A stretch of 37,125 nucleotides of DNA from an uncultured Mucilaginibacter sp. (GTDB lineage Bacteria > Bacteroidota > Bacteroidia > Sphingobacteriales > Sphingobacteriaceae). Below are positions 24,391 through 33,363 of this stretch, piece after piece. Every line of letters starts with the position of its first letter. The first letter of the stretch is position 1. Location of the stretch: the NCBI GenBank assembly GCA_903863845.1, contig CAIPDP010000040.1:1-37125 (forward strand), written 5' to 3'. The notes under the pieces were generated by a model that was given only the letters and a program-made list of their open reading frames with translations, did not search any database and was not told the DNA's origin. The position numbers and the translations under genes were made by a program.

Positions 24391-24639
24391 TTACTTTTTG
24401 TTGTAACGGCTGCGGAATTTGTCGATACGTCCGGCAGTATCTACCAGTTTCATCTTTCCGGTGTAAAAAGGGTGAGATGTGTGTGAAATTTCAAGTTTCA
24501 CAAGCGGGTATTCGTTGCCGTCTTCCCATTTCACGGACTCACGGGTATCTATACACGATTTAGTTAAAAAAGCATAGTCATTTGACATGTCTTTAAATAC
24601 AACTAATCTATAATTCTTGGGATGCAGGTCTTTTTTCAT
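24391..24639 (-). CDS. rpmE: 50S ribosomal protein L31, type B (zinc-independent)
   Basis: 82 residues. [40 protein letters not shown] and [10 protein letters not shown] match the L31 family. Only one Cys (about 29) remains, so the CxxC zinc site of type A is absent, which defines type B. A perfect -7 motif (TATATTTG on the minus strand, 24666-24673) lies 26 nt before the start, giving a conventional short leader, and a terminator follows, so it is probably monocistronic. Confidence 0.96.
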   Translation of the reverse strand: MKKDLHPKNYRLVVFKDMSNDYAFLTKSCIDTRESVKWEDGNEYPLVKLEISHTSHPFYTGKMKLVDTAGRIDKFRSRYNKK

Positions 24640-24665
24640 AATAATCTATTCTCCTAAAAGAGGCG

Positions 24666-24673
24666 CAAATATA
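24666..24673 (-). promoter_or_regulatory. Promoter of rpmE
   Basis: TATATTTG on the minus strand is a perfect -7 element. A TTTG (24691-24694 read on the minus strand) lies 17 bp upstream as the -33 element. It suits a strong ribosomal-protein promoter with about a 20-nt leader. Confidence 0.65.
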
Positions 24674-24852
24674 GCATTATTAATCAAATTCAAAAAGCAA
24701 AATTAAAAAAGCAGTATAAATGCTTTTCATTGCCTCAAAAGTTTTTTAAAAAAAATTCCGAAAACGCTATAACCTTGAGTGCTTTAGGTGCGTACAAGTA
24801 CGTGGTTAATAAATAAGAGATTAATACTTTTAATTGGTTTGAAGAATGGTTA

Positions 24853-24885
24853 AATCCCCGGTAGTGAATGGCCGGGGATTTTTTT
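24853..24885 (+). terminator. Terminator-like hairpin with its T-tract on the plus strand
   Basis: A 9-bp stem, AATCCCCGG (24853-24861) with CCGGGGATT (24872-24880), is followed on the plus strand by a T run. Both flanking genes are on the minus strand. Read on minus it could end the methyltransferase transcript, but the T-tract there is weak, so a plus-strand transcript is also possible. Confidence 0.7.
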
Positions 24886-24887
24886 AT

Positions 24888-25379
24888 TTACTGTGCCCAT
24901 ACCCTATTCTCAACTTTCAGCCTCACCGCTAACATCGCTACGTTCAAAATTGAAAAGATCACTGCGGTATAGTACAAATGGAATACCAGAGGGATCACTG
25001 CTATTTCGCATACAACATCAACATAATTGGGATGCCTGAACAGTCGATAAGGACCCTTTTTTACCGGAACCGATCCTGGTATCCGGTAAACCTTTGTACT
25101 CCAATATTGCCCAAGTGAGCTTAAAATCCAATATTTGAACAACAACAATGCGACAAACGCAAAAAGGAATATATAATTGATCGTTTTCCCACCTGTCAGA
25201 TAATACTCCAATACCAACGACAAAATAAAGAGGCTATGCAAAGCGATCATCCATGGGTAATGTTTGGCACCATACTCTACCGCGCCTTGTGCCAGTAACC
25301 ATTTCTCATTATTTGCCGAGCGGTACAACTCAGCAAGACGCTGAACGACCAGCAATGTTATGAACAGATAAAAATACAT
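24888..25379 (-). CDS. Isoprenylcysteine carboxyl methyltransferase-like membrane protein (BpsB/YpbQ-like)
   Basis: 163 residues with 4-5 membrane helices (about 1-17, 43-61, 68-86, 120-138 and a weaker 138-153). The signature GPYRLFRHPNYV (109-120) is the SAM-binding motif of the ICMT/PEMT-like family, and a C-terminal RLKVENRVW completes the active site. It follows a type III PKS gene on the same strand with a 58-bp gap. In Bacillus the same pair (BpsA, BpsB) makes alkylpyrones and their methyl ethers, so the likely role is O-methylation of the PKS product in the membrane. It is not expected to act on prenylated proteins. Confidence 0.85.
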   Translation of the reverse strand: MYFYLFITLLVVQRLAELYRSANNEKWLLAQGAVEYGAKHYPWMIALHSLFILSLVLEYYLTGGKTINYIFLFAFVALLLFKYWILSSLGQYWSTKVYRIPGSVPVKKGPYRLFRHPNYVDVVCEIAVIPLVFHLYYTAVIFSILNVAMLAVRLKVENRVWAQ

Positions 25380-25437
25380 GATTTAATTATGAGCTTTTTG
25401 CCGGGATAAATACGCCCTGCGCTAAACGACCTGACAA

Positions 25438-26493
25438 TTAGTTCTTCATTTCCAACAAAACCATTTCACTCGAAAAACCCGGCCCCATTGCCATCATCAA
25501 TCCGTAGCCATCCTCAAAACCATGTTTCAGGTATCGTTCCAGTACGTATAACACGGTTACGCTCGACATATTACCGTAATTATTCATGATGATACGCGAA
25601 TTTGCCAAAAAATCACCTTCCACTTTCAATGCATCCTGGTAAGCCTCTAAAACTTTTTTACCGCCGGGATGGAAGATAAAATTTTTAATAGCAGACAATG
25701 TCAGATTTTGTTTTGCCAGAAAAAGCTCGATATCATTGCGCACGTTCTGGTTGATGAATTCGGGAATATCTTTAGAAAAAAGGACTTTAAACCCATTGTT
25801 GGTAAAATCCCACCCCATTACCTCCAGCGAATCATAATAAAGCTTGCTGCTCGACGATTTGAATTTAACTTGCTTAAGGCCTTGATAATTATCACCCAAA
25901 ATGAGACAAGCGGCTATACCATCTGAGAATAAGCTTGAGCCGACAAAATTACTGGTACTGTAATCATCACGCAATACAGTAAGTGAACAAAGCTCAACTG
26001 CTACCAGCAACACTACCGCATCAGGGCTTGCCTGCGCTATCGTATTGGCCTTAGCCATTCCAGACACCCCTCCGGCGCATCCCAGACCAAATACCGGAAG
26101 CCGATTGATATGAGGGTTAAGGCGCATCGCATTGATGATCATCGCATCAAGACTGGGTGTAGCCAATCCGGTTGTTGAAACAAAAATAAGGTCGGTAATT
26201 GCGCCCTTTTCAACTTCGGCATTGGCAAGACAACTATTGATCGCTTCAATGGCAAATTTTAGCGAAGTTTCAAGATAAGCCGTATTTCGTTCTTCAAAGG
26301 TCGAAGGTCCGGTATAATAGCCGAGCGGCTTACAAAAGTTACGGGTTACGATCTGGGTGTTGTCAAATACGTCCATCAACCGTTCCATGTGTGGTGAGCG
26401 CGAAGTAAACGCAATGCGGGCCTGTTCTTTTACTTCACCCTGGGGAGTTTTAAAGGGAAGGTCGATTTTAGAAACCGATGCAATAAATGGCAT
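25438..26493 (-). CDS. Type III polyketide synthase (chalcone synthase-like)
   Basis: 351 residues in the thiolase fold. The catalytic triad is visible: Cys139 (FGLGCAGGV), His275 (FIFHPGGKKV) and Asn308 (NNYGNMSSVTVL). Also conserved are the VSTTGLATPSLDA loop, VELCSLTVLRDD and the C-terminal GPGFSSEMVLLE. Type III enzymes extend an acyl-CoA starter with malonyl-CoA and cyclise it to a pyrone or resorcinol. With the methyltransferase downstream, an alkylpyrone or alkylresorcinol methyl ether is likely; chain length cannot be read from sequence. Confidence 0.92.
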   Translation of the reverse strand: MPFIASVSKIDLPFKTPQGEVKEQARIAFTSRSPHMERLMDVFDNTQIVTRNFCKPLGYYTGPSTFEERNTAYLETSLKFAIEAINSCLANAEVEKGAITDLIFVSTTGLATPSLDAMIINAMRLNPHINRLPVFGLGCAGGVSGMAKANTIAQASPDAVVLLVAVELCSLTVLRDDYSTSNFVGSSLFSDGIAACLILGDNYQGLKQVKFKSSSSKLYYDSLEVMGWDFTNNGFKVLFSKDIPEFINQNVRNDIELFLAKQNLTLSAIKNFIFHPGGKKVLEAYQDALKVEGDFLANSRIIMNNYGNMSSVTVLYVLERYLKHGFEDGYGLMMAMGPGFSSEMVLLEMKN

Positions 26494-26607
26494 ATTTTAA
26501 TTTTATATAATAATAAGCAATAATCAACAACATAGTTTTAGCACAAGGCCGAAAATGCCATTATGACGTACGTAAACGAATTAAAGATGGATTGCACAAA
26601 TGAAAAA

Positions 26608-26625
26608 AGCCCCGTTACCGGGGCT
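26608..26625 (-). terminator. Terminator after the acyltransferase gene
   Basis: The 7-bp stem AGCCCCG/CGGGGCT with a 4-nt loop is followed by six T on the minus strand (26603-26608 read in reverse). It lies 38 bp past the stop at 26664. Confidence 0.88.
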
Positions 26626-26663
26626 CTTCGTGAGATTGATTTAGTTGATTTATCATTGGTTAG

Positions 26664-27791
26664 TTAAACCCGAATATAAATTTTTCGCTTGTCGAGGATA
26701 TACCCCACAAACCAACAGGTAAGCATTACCGAAATTGCAAATAACAGCGAACCCACTTTTCCGTGTGCCACAAATTGCCAAAAGTTATCCACCCATTCCG
26801 GAATTGATCTGGATCCCAGCTTCACCCATGAAAGTATAGTTAAGATAGTTTCGGAAACCAGGTATACAAACAATGGGTTCTTACCTACCGGTAAGAAAAA
26901 TGACGTCCAACCCAGGAAATTCCAGTTACGGATCTCCACCACATAGATCAGAACGGATATGATCACCAGGTCGATACCCGTAGTGATCATCACAAACGAA
27001 CTGGTCCAAAGCTTTTTGTTGATCGGAAAAATTGAATCCCAGCAGATAGCAATAAAGATAAAAAGGCAGCCTACCAAAAGAAGCTTGGAAATTGTTTCGA
27101 AGCTCTTGCCCTTTTCCTGAATAAATTTTCCGGCAAAATACCCCACAATAACATTTATAATAGCTGGTAGCGTACTTAAAATACCTTCAGGATCAAACGC
27201 AACACCTTCACCATGATACAGGTGAGCATCGCCCATAATCGCTTTATCCAGGTAGGTACCTGCATTAGTTAACATACCAAAAGGATGAACCGGATCGCCG
27301 AAAACCAAAAGTATGATCCAATAGCCCAACAGAAAAAATGCCGACAAAAGGAAAACCACATTGCGCGAAAAATAGTGCACGATCAACGAACCGAAGCAAT
27401 AGCAAAGAGCTATCCGTTGCAGTACACCCAAAATACGTGTAGTAGCTATCGGCCTCAGATCCCAGTGTCCGTTGTGGATATCAAAAAACGGGAACCAGTA
27501 TAATAAATAACCCAATAAAAATATGAGCAGTGTACGCCTGAATATTTTTGAAAGGACCGCCCCGTTACCAATTTGCTGGTATTTTTTCATGGTAAAACTC
27601 ATCGCATTGCCTACAGCAAACAGGAAAGATGGGAATACCAGGTCAGTTGGTGTAAAGCCATTCCAGGCGGCGTGATTCAGTGGCCAGAAAGCACCGTTGC
27701 TACCGGGTGTATTAACTATGATCATGAAACAAATCGTCATTCCACGAAAAACGTCTAGCGATAAAAATCTCGGTGAAGCTTCGGTCGTCAT
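26664..27791 (-). CDS. HGSNAT/NagX-like membrane acyltransferase
   Basis: About 375 residues from the ATG at 27791 (MTTEASPRFLSLDVFRGMTI); an upstream ATG at 27830 would add 13 residues unlike the family. About ten membrane helices. The N-terminal RFLSLDVFRGMTICFMIIVN, then NHAAWNGFTPTDLVFPSFLF, with the luminal His and the DLVFP motif, is typical of heparan-alpha-glucosaminide acetyltransferase-type proteins (bacterial NagX, DUF5009). Mammalian HGSNAT acetylates terminal glucosamine across a membrane; bacterial members are linked to amino-sugar use, but the substrate here is unknown. A PKS/methyltransferase pair lies downstream with its own promoter region. Confidence 0.85.
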   Translation of the reverse strand: MTTEASPRFLSLDVFRGMTICFMIIVNTPGSNGAFWPLNHAAWNGFTPTDLVFPSFLFAVGNAMSFTMKKYQQIGNGAVLSKIFRRTLLIFLLGYLLYWFPFFDIHNGHWDLRPIATTRILGVLQRIALCYCFGSLIVHYFSRNVVFLLSAFFLLGYWIILLVFGDPVHPFGMLTNAGTYLDKAIMGDAHLYHGEGVAFDPEGILSTLPAIINVIVGYFAGKFIQEKGKSFETISKLLLVGCLFIFIAICWDSIFPINKKLWTSSFVMITTGIDLVIISVLIYVVEIRNWNFLGWTSFFLPVGKNPLFVYLVSETILTILSWVKLGSRSIPEWVDNFWQFVAHGKVGSLLFAISVMLTCWFVGYILDKRKIYIRV

Positions 27792-27935
27792 TTTAGGTTT
27801 TTTATTTAGTTGACCAAAGTGCAAATACAATTTTAATTTTACAAGTAAATGCTGAAACTTTTTAAAAAAGATTAAAAAGTTTTTTTGAAAGCAGCTGCCG
27901 GTATAGATTGGCTGATAAACCTTATCTAAGGGTGC

Positions 27936-28208
27936 TTAGTCGATAAATTCGGTAAGTTGGGGCTCCTCGTATTCCCGGATGAACTGTGCTATTTTAAAGA
28001 TATTTTCGATGCCGGGATCATTGTCTCCAGCCCAGTCGAACAAATCACCATCGAGGTGAATTTCGCCTAAAATGCCGTCAGTTGATACCACAATATAACG
28101 ACCGGTAGGAAACAAATCGCCACCTGCTATTTCTTCAAATACTGGCTCAATTGTTACCAACTTTCTATCCTCTGCGATATGCAACAAATATTTGACCGGA
28201 TTTACCAT
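27936..28208 (-). CDS. Small conserved-looking protein of unknown function
   Basis: 90 residues, acidic, no signal peptide. Sequence blocks such as GRYIVVSTDGILGEIHLDGD followed by LFDWAGDNDPGIENIFKIAQ look like a compact alpha/beta domain. It starts MVNPVKYLLHIAEDRKLVTIE. I recognise no family. An AT-rich inverted repeat (27855-27865 with 27872-27882) lies between it and the acyltransferase gene, with T residues after it on the plus strand only, so it is not an evident terminator for this gene. Confidence 0.6.
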   Translation of the reverse strand: MVNPVKYLLHIAEDRKLVTIEPVFEEIAGGDLFPTGRYIVVSTDGILGEIHLDGDLFDWAGDNDPGIENIFKIAQFIREYEEPQLTEFID

Positions 28209-28827
28209 CAGTAAAATCTTATTAAAAATCTGGTTATTATTTCCATTATATATTTAGTCTTAGCAAGCGGTACCTTATTCCTGATACAAGTAATTGAAAA
28301 ATATCAGATAAAACCTTGAAAACATCAAATTTTTAGCTGCAATACAGGCCATCATTTAGTCTATTGACCAAACGAAGTCTTAAAAAAATAATATTAAAAA
28401 TCAATCAGGTTAATGAGGGGTGGATTGTATTCCGCTAGCTGCTGTTACTCTATTAGGTGCAATGAGTTAAATAAATATAACTATTGCTATCCGACTACAA
28501 CCATTAATTAAAAATAATATAATGTTCCGACAATAACAAATTTAGCGGGTGTCTTTTTATTGAACGGCTGTCAGTAATTAACGACTTGCAAATATCTCTT
28601 CTCCGGCCCATTCATTAAACCTCATATGATCAGGAAGTTCGCGTCAGTTTTACTAATTAAAGCAATAAAAAAAATCTCGCTTTTTGAACTTTAATTAACT
28701 GCTGTGACTAACTCTGATATAGCAATTTAAAAAAAACAACTTTTAAAAAATAACAGCGCAACTATTCAAAAGTTTCAGGCCAGAGTGGTACATTTTTTGA
28801 CAAGTGTTAGGAATATAATTATACTAA
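28209..28827. other. 619-bp gene-poor AT-rich region
   Basis: No open frame with gene-like features, no tRNA-like cloverleaf and no clear hairpin or repeat was seen. It separates two divergently oriented small genes and should hold promoters for both. Nothing more can be supported. Confidence 0.4.
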
Positions 28828-29127
28828 ATGCTGCCCACTAACTTTTATGTAATTCAAACCGAAACCGGCGATATGATCCGGGATGTTAAATCGATGCTGC
28901 GTATTTCAATTCGTAAGTTGGAAGACATCAATTTTGAACCTAACCCGGCCGAATTACAATTCTACAGCAAATACAATAATGGGCATATTGTATTTGAAAC
29001 CGTCAATATAAAGGATTATTTGCGTCCGCTTGTAGCTGCAGCATTACAATGGTATGCCGATCGGCTTGGGCAACCAGAAATGTATATCAGCAGCGAAGAT
29101 CCGAGGCCGGCTTTGAAAGCTGTGTAA
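28828..29127 (+). CDS. Small protein of unknown function
   Basis: 99 residues, soluble. MLPTNFYVIQTETGDMIRDV, an amphipathic SMLRISIRKLEDI, then YNNGHIVFETVNIKDYLRPL and VAAALQWYADRLGQPEMY. The mixed strands and helices suggest a small alpha/beta fold. Its TAA abuts directly the stop of the convergent next gene (no bases between). No homologous family comes to mind. Confidence 0.55.
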   Translation: MLPTNFYVIQTETGDMIRDVKSMLRISIRKLEDINFEPNPAELQFYSKYNNGHIVFETVNIKDYLRPLVAAALQWYADRLGQPEMYISSEDPRPALKAV

Positions 29128-29448
29128 TTATAACATCAGCAAATATTTCTCAAACTGTGGAATAAAATCATCAAACAGCACACAGCCACTTGCCCGTTCG
29201 TAGCCGCTTTTGGTAAATGTGAAAATTATATAGCCATTTTTTAAACATTCCATATCATATTCCCAATCGCCAATATTCCAGGCCATAAACAAGCTACCCG
29301 ATTGTGTCGGTCTGAAACGGATGTTTCGCTCAAGGTTCAAGTCGTCAATATAATCTAATACTTTTTCGGCGTTGTTTTGAGCAATGTCATTTGGCACCAG
29401 GTGATAGGTCCCGGCAACTTTAACTAATTCTGTGATTTGGGCGTGCAT
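29128..29448 (-). CDS. Small protein of unknown function
   Basis: 106 residues, no export signal. Alternating helix (ITELVKVAGTYHLVPNDIAQ) and strand segments (SGSLFMAWNIGDWEYDMECL, NGYIIFTFTKSGYERAS) followed by CVLFDDFIPQFEKYLLML. The general look is that of small single-domain adaptor or immunity-type proteins, but no motif proves it. It is convergent with 28828-29127, stop codon to stop codon. Confidence 0.55.
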   Translation of the reverse strand: MHAQITELVKVAGTYHLVPNDIAQNNAEKVLDYIDDLNLERNIRFRPTQSGSLFMAWNIGDWEYDMECLKNGYIIFTFTKSGYERASGCVLFDDFIPQFEKYLLML

Positions 29449-29567
29449 GTTCTGTTGCTATCTAAAAATCGATACCTCAGTTATACGCAAATCCGGCATT
29501 TAGGTTATTGACCCCTGATAGGAAAGTCGGTATTTATTTTTGATCAGGGCATAAGATTGATAAACCA

Positions 29568-30776
29568 TTAATTGCGATCGATCGACACACCCAGTATTTT
29601 CAATGCAATATCGTTAAGCTTAGCCTTCGTTCCGGTAAAATGAAAGATATTATGGCCATGTGTTAATGTTGCACCTGGTTGAAGAAACGCTCCCGGAGAA
29701 ACACTCTCCAGTTCATAAAATGGCCCCATTTGCGTGCCATCTGCCAGTGGGCCATCATTATAAGCGTTTACAGCATCTCCAATTAAAGGATCTTTGTCCG
29801 GCGTCCATTCCTGGTTAAGGTAGATCGCTTTACGATCAACATCAAAAGTGATGATCGTTAAAACATTATTGATACTATCGTAGCTACCTGCAATACCTTT
29901 GGTTCGGTTGGCAGGCATACCCAGTTTACCACGTGATTTTCCATCAGCCTTAAAATTAAGTTCACCATGTTCGGCAGATACCCTGTCAGGCGGGATCTGT
30001 CCAAAATAATCTGTAGTTGCAATTTTGCCACCTGTCGATTCATTATAAGGGATAATGATCCGCACGCCCGGCGAAGGTGTAAACATATCCAGGTTCCATA
30101 AGCATGGTGCCCCTGTTGAACTCGTCCACGCTTGTTTACCTGTATTTGTAATACTATTTATTGTATTAATACCAATCGACTTTACGCTTCTGTCAATTTT
30201 AAAACCCAAAGCGCTATCTATCCCGATGCGATCCAGCAAAGTAACTTTTCTATCAACCCTTAAATTCAATTGGGTCCCGGCATAGTTTTGCAACTGCATA
30301 TTTTTAGCGAGTTCAACTTTTTGTTCATCGCTTTTAAGCACCTCCCATTTTTCGTGATCGAAAGCAGCCGGAGTATGCCAGTTAGAAAACAGCATTTGCG
30401 AACCGGGCTTAAAGAACAAAGCAAATTTACTACCCTCCGGTCCTAACCAAAGCCGGTCTTCGCCGCCATAAGCATTCATGTGCGGATCGATCGCGGAATC
30501 AAATACTTTATAGTTGATCCATCCGAAGCTCCTGCCGGTATCGCCTGAAGCTGTTGAAGTAAAAACCTTTCCCTGATATTTAGGTGACACGAGGACCATC
30601 GACGAGCCATCTTTACTTTTTAGCACCAACAAACTATCTCGTTGTTGCAAAAAGGCATGGTCATACCCGAAGGTTCCCTTTTTAAAATTTGCGGGAGCCG
30701 TCGACTTATTTGCTTGTGTGCAGGCCTCCAATAAAAACAAGCCCGCCGATAGAAAAAATAAAAATTGTCTGTTCAT
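29568..30776 (-). CDS. DUF6786-like lipoprotein, probable carbohydrate-associated
   Basis: 402 residues. Signal peptide with lipobox LLEAC (Cys19). The mature part has FGYDHAFLQQRDSLLVLKSK, VLVSPKYQGKVFTSTASGD, FGWINYKVFD, PHMNAYGGEDRLWLGPEGSK and YELESVSPGAFLQPGATLTH, blocks I associate with the DUF6786 proteins of Bacteroidota (tentative, from memory). The fold looks like a beta-sandwich of mutarotase type. It is the last gene of a three-gene unit, 1 bp after the GH172 gene, so a role in binding or processing the same sugar outside the cell is likely. Confidence 0.72.
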   Translation of the reverse strand: MNRQFLFFLSAGLFLLEACTQANKSTAPANFKKGTFGYDHAFLQQRDSLLVLKSKDGSSMVLVSPKYQGKVFTSTASGDTGRSFGWINYKVFDSAIDPHMNAYGGEDRLWLGPEGSKFALFFKPGSQMLFSNWHTPAAFDHEKWEVLKSDEQKVELAKNMQLQNYAGTQLNLRVDRKVTLLDRIGIDSALGFKIDRSVKSIGINTINSITNTGKQAWTSSTGAPCLWNLDMFTPSPGVRIIIPYNESTGGKIATTDYFGQIPPDRVSAEHGELNFKADGKSRGKLGMPANRTKGIAGSYDSINNVLTIITFDVDRKAIYLNQEWTPDKDPLIGDAVNAYNDGPLADGTQMGPFYELESVSPGAFLQPGATLTHGHNIFHFTGTKAKLNDIALKILGVSIDRN

Positions 30777-30777
30777 T

Positions 30778-31938
30778 TTAATTTACCTCTAATTGGTCTT
30801 TAGCAGGCAGCTTAGGGAAAGGATTGTGCGGCTCAACCTGGTACCAAAATGCAACAGAAGCTATATCGTCCTGCAGGGGTAAATACCGGCCGTCAGCATG
30901 CCAGCCGAGGTCCTGTATGGTTACTTTTAAATCTTTATCAAAACGAATAGGATCCAAAATGTGCCAGCGGTATAAACCGAAACGCTGCGCTATCTCATAA
31001 TGTCCGTCACCCCTGATCACCTGGGGCAAGCCGGTATAAGGACCGCTGAATTCGGTATAATGGCTTTCTTCTACACCTGCTATATTTTTTGTTTGGCTAT
31101 CAAAGTCGTAAGCGCCGTTAAAATAGTCTTCCGTCCCGGTACCATTTATAGTTGGGAAATCTGTATCGCCATCCATGAAAAATTTGATCTCGCCCTCGCC
31201 CCACCAGCCATTTTTATTTGAGCCATAAGCCAGATAAGTACCTACATAATGCCCCTTGCCCCTGATGCTATCAACCAGCACATAATCCTTTTTAAATGGT
31301 AATGGATTTACCCTTCTGAATTGCGCATGAAAATAACCGGCGTCTTTCGGCACTTCTGTCAATGTATAATCAACCTGGTAATACAGCACCATATCCACAT
31401 TATCAATATTTTCCATGGTGATCCTGCATTTTTTGTGGAAAGGCATTGGCCAGTAACAGTTAAATCCACTGCCGGGGTTAACAACCACAGCCAGTGAGGT
31501 TACCGGCGCATATTTACCCCATCCCATGCAAAAAAAATCGCCAACAGGCGCTTCAACAGAAGGGGTGGTTTCGTCGTCCCAATAAAACCGGATAATTGAA
31601 TAGCGCCAGTTACCGGTGGGAGTCATCCAGATATGTTGAATTGCCCCGGGTCCATCAATTTCGGCAATGGTAAAAGTAGTACCATGTTTAATAACCACAC
31701 TTGGGCTAACTTTCCATTTCTGACCCAATTCGCGCGATGGCCCCGCTCCTGTTCCAGTAGTAGCCATGCCACCTTTCCCTTTTTCACCATTAAAATTTTC
31801 GGGACTAATCGAACGTGTTTTGGCATCCGAAGTTCGGTAGAGGTTGCCCATATTAAGGTCGAGCCCATTAAATTTCTGGGCTATAGCAGTTGTAAAACAA
31901 AGCAACAGCGAGATAAAGACGGGGAAATACTTTTTCAT
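30778..31938 (-). CDS. GH172 family (DUF2961) glycoside hydrolase
   Basis: 386 residues with a Sec signal peptide (hydrophobic 6-19, AQK cut near 21). The DUF2961 landmarks are GPGAIQHIWMTPTGNWR, VEAPVGDFFCMGWGKYAP, PMPFHKKCRITMEN, WGEGEIKFFMDGD (246-258) and GTGTEDYF (266-273). Glu residues in the last two (248/250 and 270) are the likely catalytic pair. GH172 enzymes act on alpha-D-fructofuranosides/difructose dianhydride and on D-arabinofuranosides. It is exported, so it works in the periplasm or at the surface. The FAH-family gene upstream (2-bp gap) supports a pentose or ketose-acid route. Confidence 0.87.
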   Translation of the reverse strand: MKKYFPVFISLLLCFTTAIAQKFNGLDLNMGNLYRTSDAKTRSISPENFNGEKGKGGMATTGTGAGPSRELGQKWKVSPSVVIKHGTTFTIAEIDGPGAIQHIWMTPTGNWRYSIIRFYWDDETTPSVEAPVGDFFCMGWGKYAPVTSLAVVVNPGSGFNCYWPMPFHKKCRITMENIDNVDMVLYYQVDYTLTEVPKDAGYFHAQFRRVNPLPFKKDYVLVDSIRGKGHYVGTYLAYGSNKNGWWGEGEIKFFMDGDTDFPTINGTGTEDYFNGAYDFDSQTKNIAGVEESHYTEFSGPYTGLPQVIRGDGHYEIAQRFGLYRWHILDPIRFDKDLKVTIQDLGWHADGRYLPLQDDIASVAFWYQVEPHNPFPKLPAKDQLEVN

Positions 31939-31940
31939 AT

Positions 31941-32801
31941 CTATTTTATTGTTATTGGTTTATAGGCAATTGTGTTTACAAGAGTACCAATATGATCGAT
32001 AGTTATCGATACAATATCACCCGCCTCTAATGTAAAATCGTTAGGTGGCACCAAACAAGTACCCGTCATCAGGAAACACCCATGCTGAAAATCGCATTCA
32101 CGGAAAAGGTAGTGTGCCAGTTCGGTAAACGAGCGTTTCATCCGGCCAATTGTGGTCTCATCCGCATAAACCACTTTGCCATCACGCTCTATTTTCATTT
32201 TGATAGCGGTTTGGGGATCTGGCGGTACTTCAGGAATAAACAGGCATGGCCCCAGGGCAGCACTCCGCTCATAAATTTTTGCCTGGGGCAGGTATAAGGC
32301 ATTCTCACCCTCGATACTTCGCGAACTCATGTCATTCCCAACAGTATAGGCTTGTATCTCTCCAATTGAATTGATAAATAGCGTCATTTCGGGTTCCGGT
32401 ACGCTCCAGCTTGAATCGCGCCGGATGTAAACCTGCTGGTTATGCCCTGCAACCCGATGGGGCAGCGATTTAAAGAATAACTCCGGTCGTTCGGCTGCGT
32501 AAACTTTGTCGTAAAGGTCGGCAGCACCTGACTCTGCTGATTCTTCCATCCGGGCCTCGCGGCTGCGTAAATAGGTAACACCGGCTGCCCATACCTCTTG
32601 TTGTCCAATTGGTGGCAAAAGCTGGGTTGCTATTGCAATTGCCGCTTCATCCCCAGATAACAGGTTTTTTACATCAATAAATTTACCCAGGTGATGGTAA
32701 AGAGCTGAGCGATCGATCAGCTCGTCCCATTCAATATCCAATTTGTAAAAAGCTGAGCCATCCTGTAAAATAGCACCCGTACGTAACTTGAAAAGTTTCA
32801 T
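31941..32801 (-). CDS. Fumarylacetoacetate hydrolase (FAH)-family protein, likely 2-keto-3-deoxy-sugar-acid dehydratase type
   Basis: 286 residues, cytosolic. The metal site is visible: Glu136 and Glu138 (VPEPEMTL) and Asp157 (VGNDMSSR), plus the C-terminal [23 protein letters not shown]-family members include 2-keto-3-deoxy-D-arabonate dehydratase, which fits the linked GH172 enzyme, but also acylpyruvases and isomerases of aromatic-compound routes; sequence alone does not settle the reaction. It is the first gene of the unit ending at 29568. No transporter or dehydrogenase lies in the unit, so the rest of any pathway must be encoded elsewhere. Confidence 0.78.
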   Translation of the reverse strand: MKLFKLRTGAILQDGSAFYKLDIEWDELIDRSALYHHLGKFIDVKNLLSGDEAAIAIATQLLPPIGQQEVWAAGVTYLRSREARMEESAESGAADLYDKVYAAERPELFFKSLPHRVAGHNQQVYIRRDSSWSVPEPEMTLFINSIGEIQAYTVGNDMSSRSIEGENALYLPQAKIYERSAALGPCLFIPEVPPDPQTAIKMKIERDGKVVYADETTIGRMKRSFTELAHYLFRECDFQHGCFLMTGTCLVPPNDFTLEAGDIVSITIDHIGTLVNTIAYKPITIK

Positions 32802-33363
32802 CTTAAAATATCATGCAGCCGATTTTTTTTTATGGGCGGCTTATAATTGGAATTACAAGATAGTAAGCTTTTATTACTCCTTCAAGAAATGTCGAATTAT
32901 ATATTGTTGCCATCGCCAAATTGCCTATCGTTTGGCAGGATACAGCAAGGCTTTTCGCAAATTTGATCATGTTAATGCTGACAGAACACGGCAAAAATTT
33001 CCCCAAAAGACTACCCACTTTGCCCCTATATTTTCGCAAATACCGATGTCAACTATTACAAATCAAACCGGTTGAGGTAAGGTGGGATAATAAATTATGC
33101 CTGAGTACTTTATTTTTTACAACAAAAAGTAAAAAATTTGTAATTATGTGAAACAAATAATCATTTTTAGTGGGATATGCACATCGCACTTTTGCTGATT
33201 GGTAGCAGGCGAATGGTATGATTATTGAAATTCACATTCAAAATATTTAGGCTGTTTGTAAACTTTCACAATTGAACTTAAATTAGAAAGTATTTCAAAA
33301 TGACCATAGCTATATTTTTAAGAGACCCGAACTTCTTCTAAAAAAACATTTAAATATTCAACA
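32802..33363. other. 562-bp intergenic region
   Basis: It separates the divergent FAH operon (-) and a lipoprotein gene (+), so it should hold both promoters. A 9-bp inverted repeat, ATTTTTTAC/GTAAAAAAT (33112-33120 with 33129-33137), is present. No gene-like frame or tRNA-like structure was seen; the few open frames lack family features. Confidence 0.4.

Noticed and set aside
27855..27886. AT-rich inverted repeat with T residues on the plus strand
   Set aside because: The stem is made almost only of A and T, so it is weak, and no plus-strand gene lies upstream; not called as a terminator.
28209..28827. Possible RNA gene in the long AT-rich gap
   Set aside because: No cloverleaf, conserved box or terminator-like hairpin was found.
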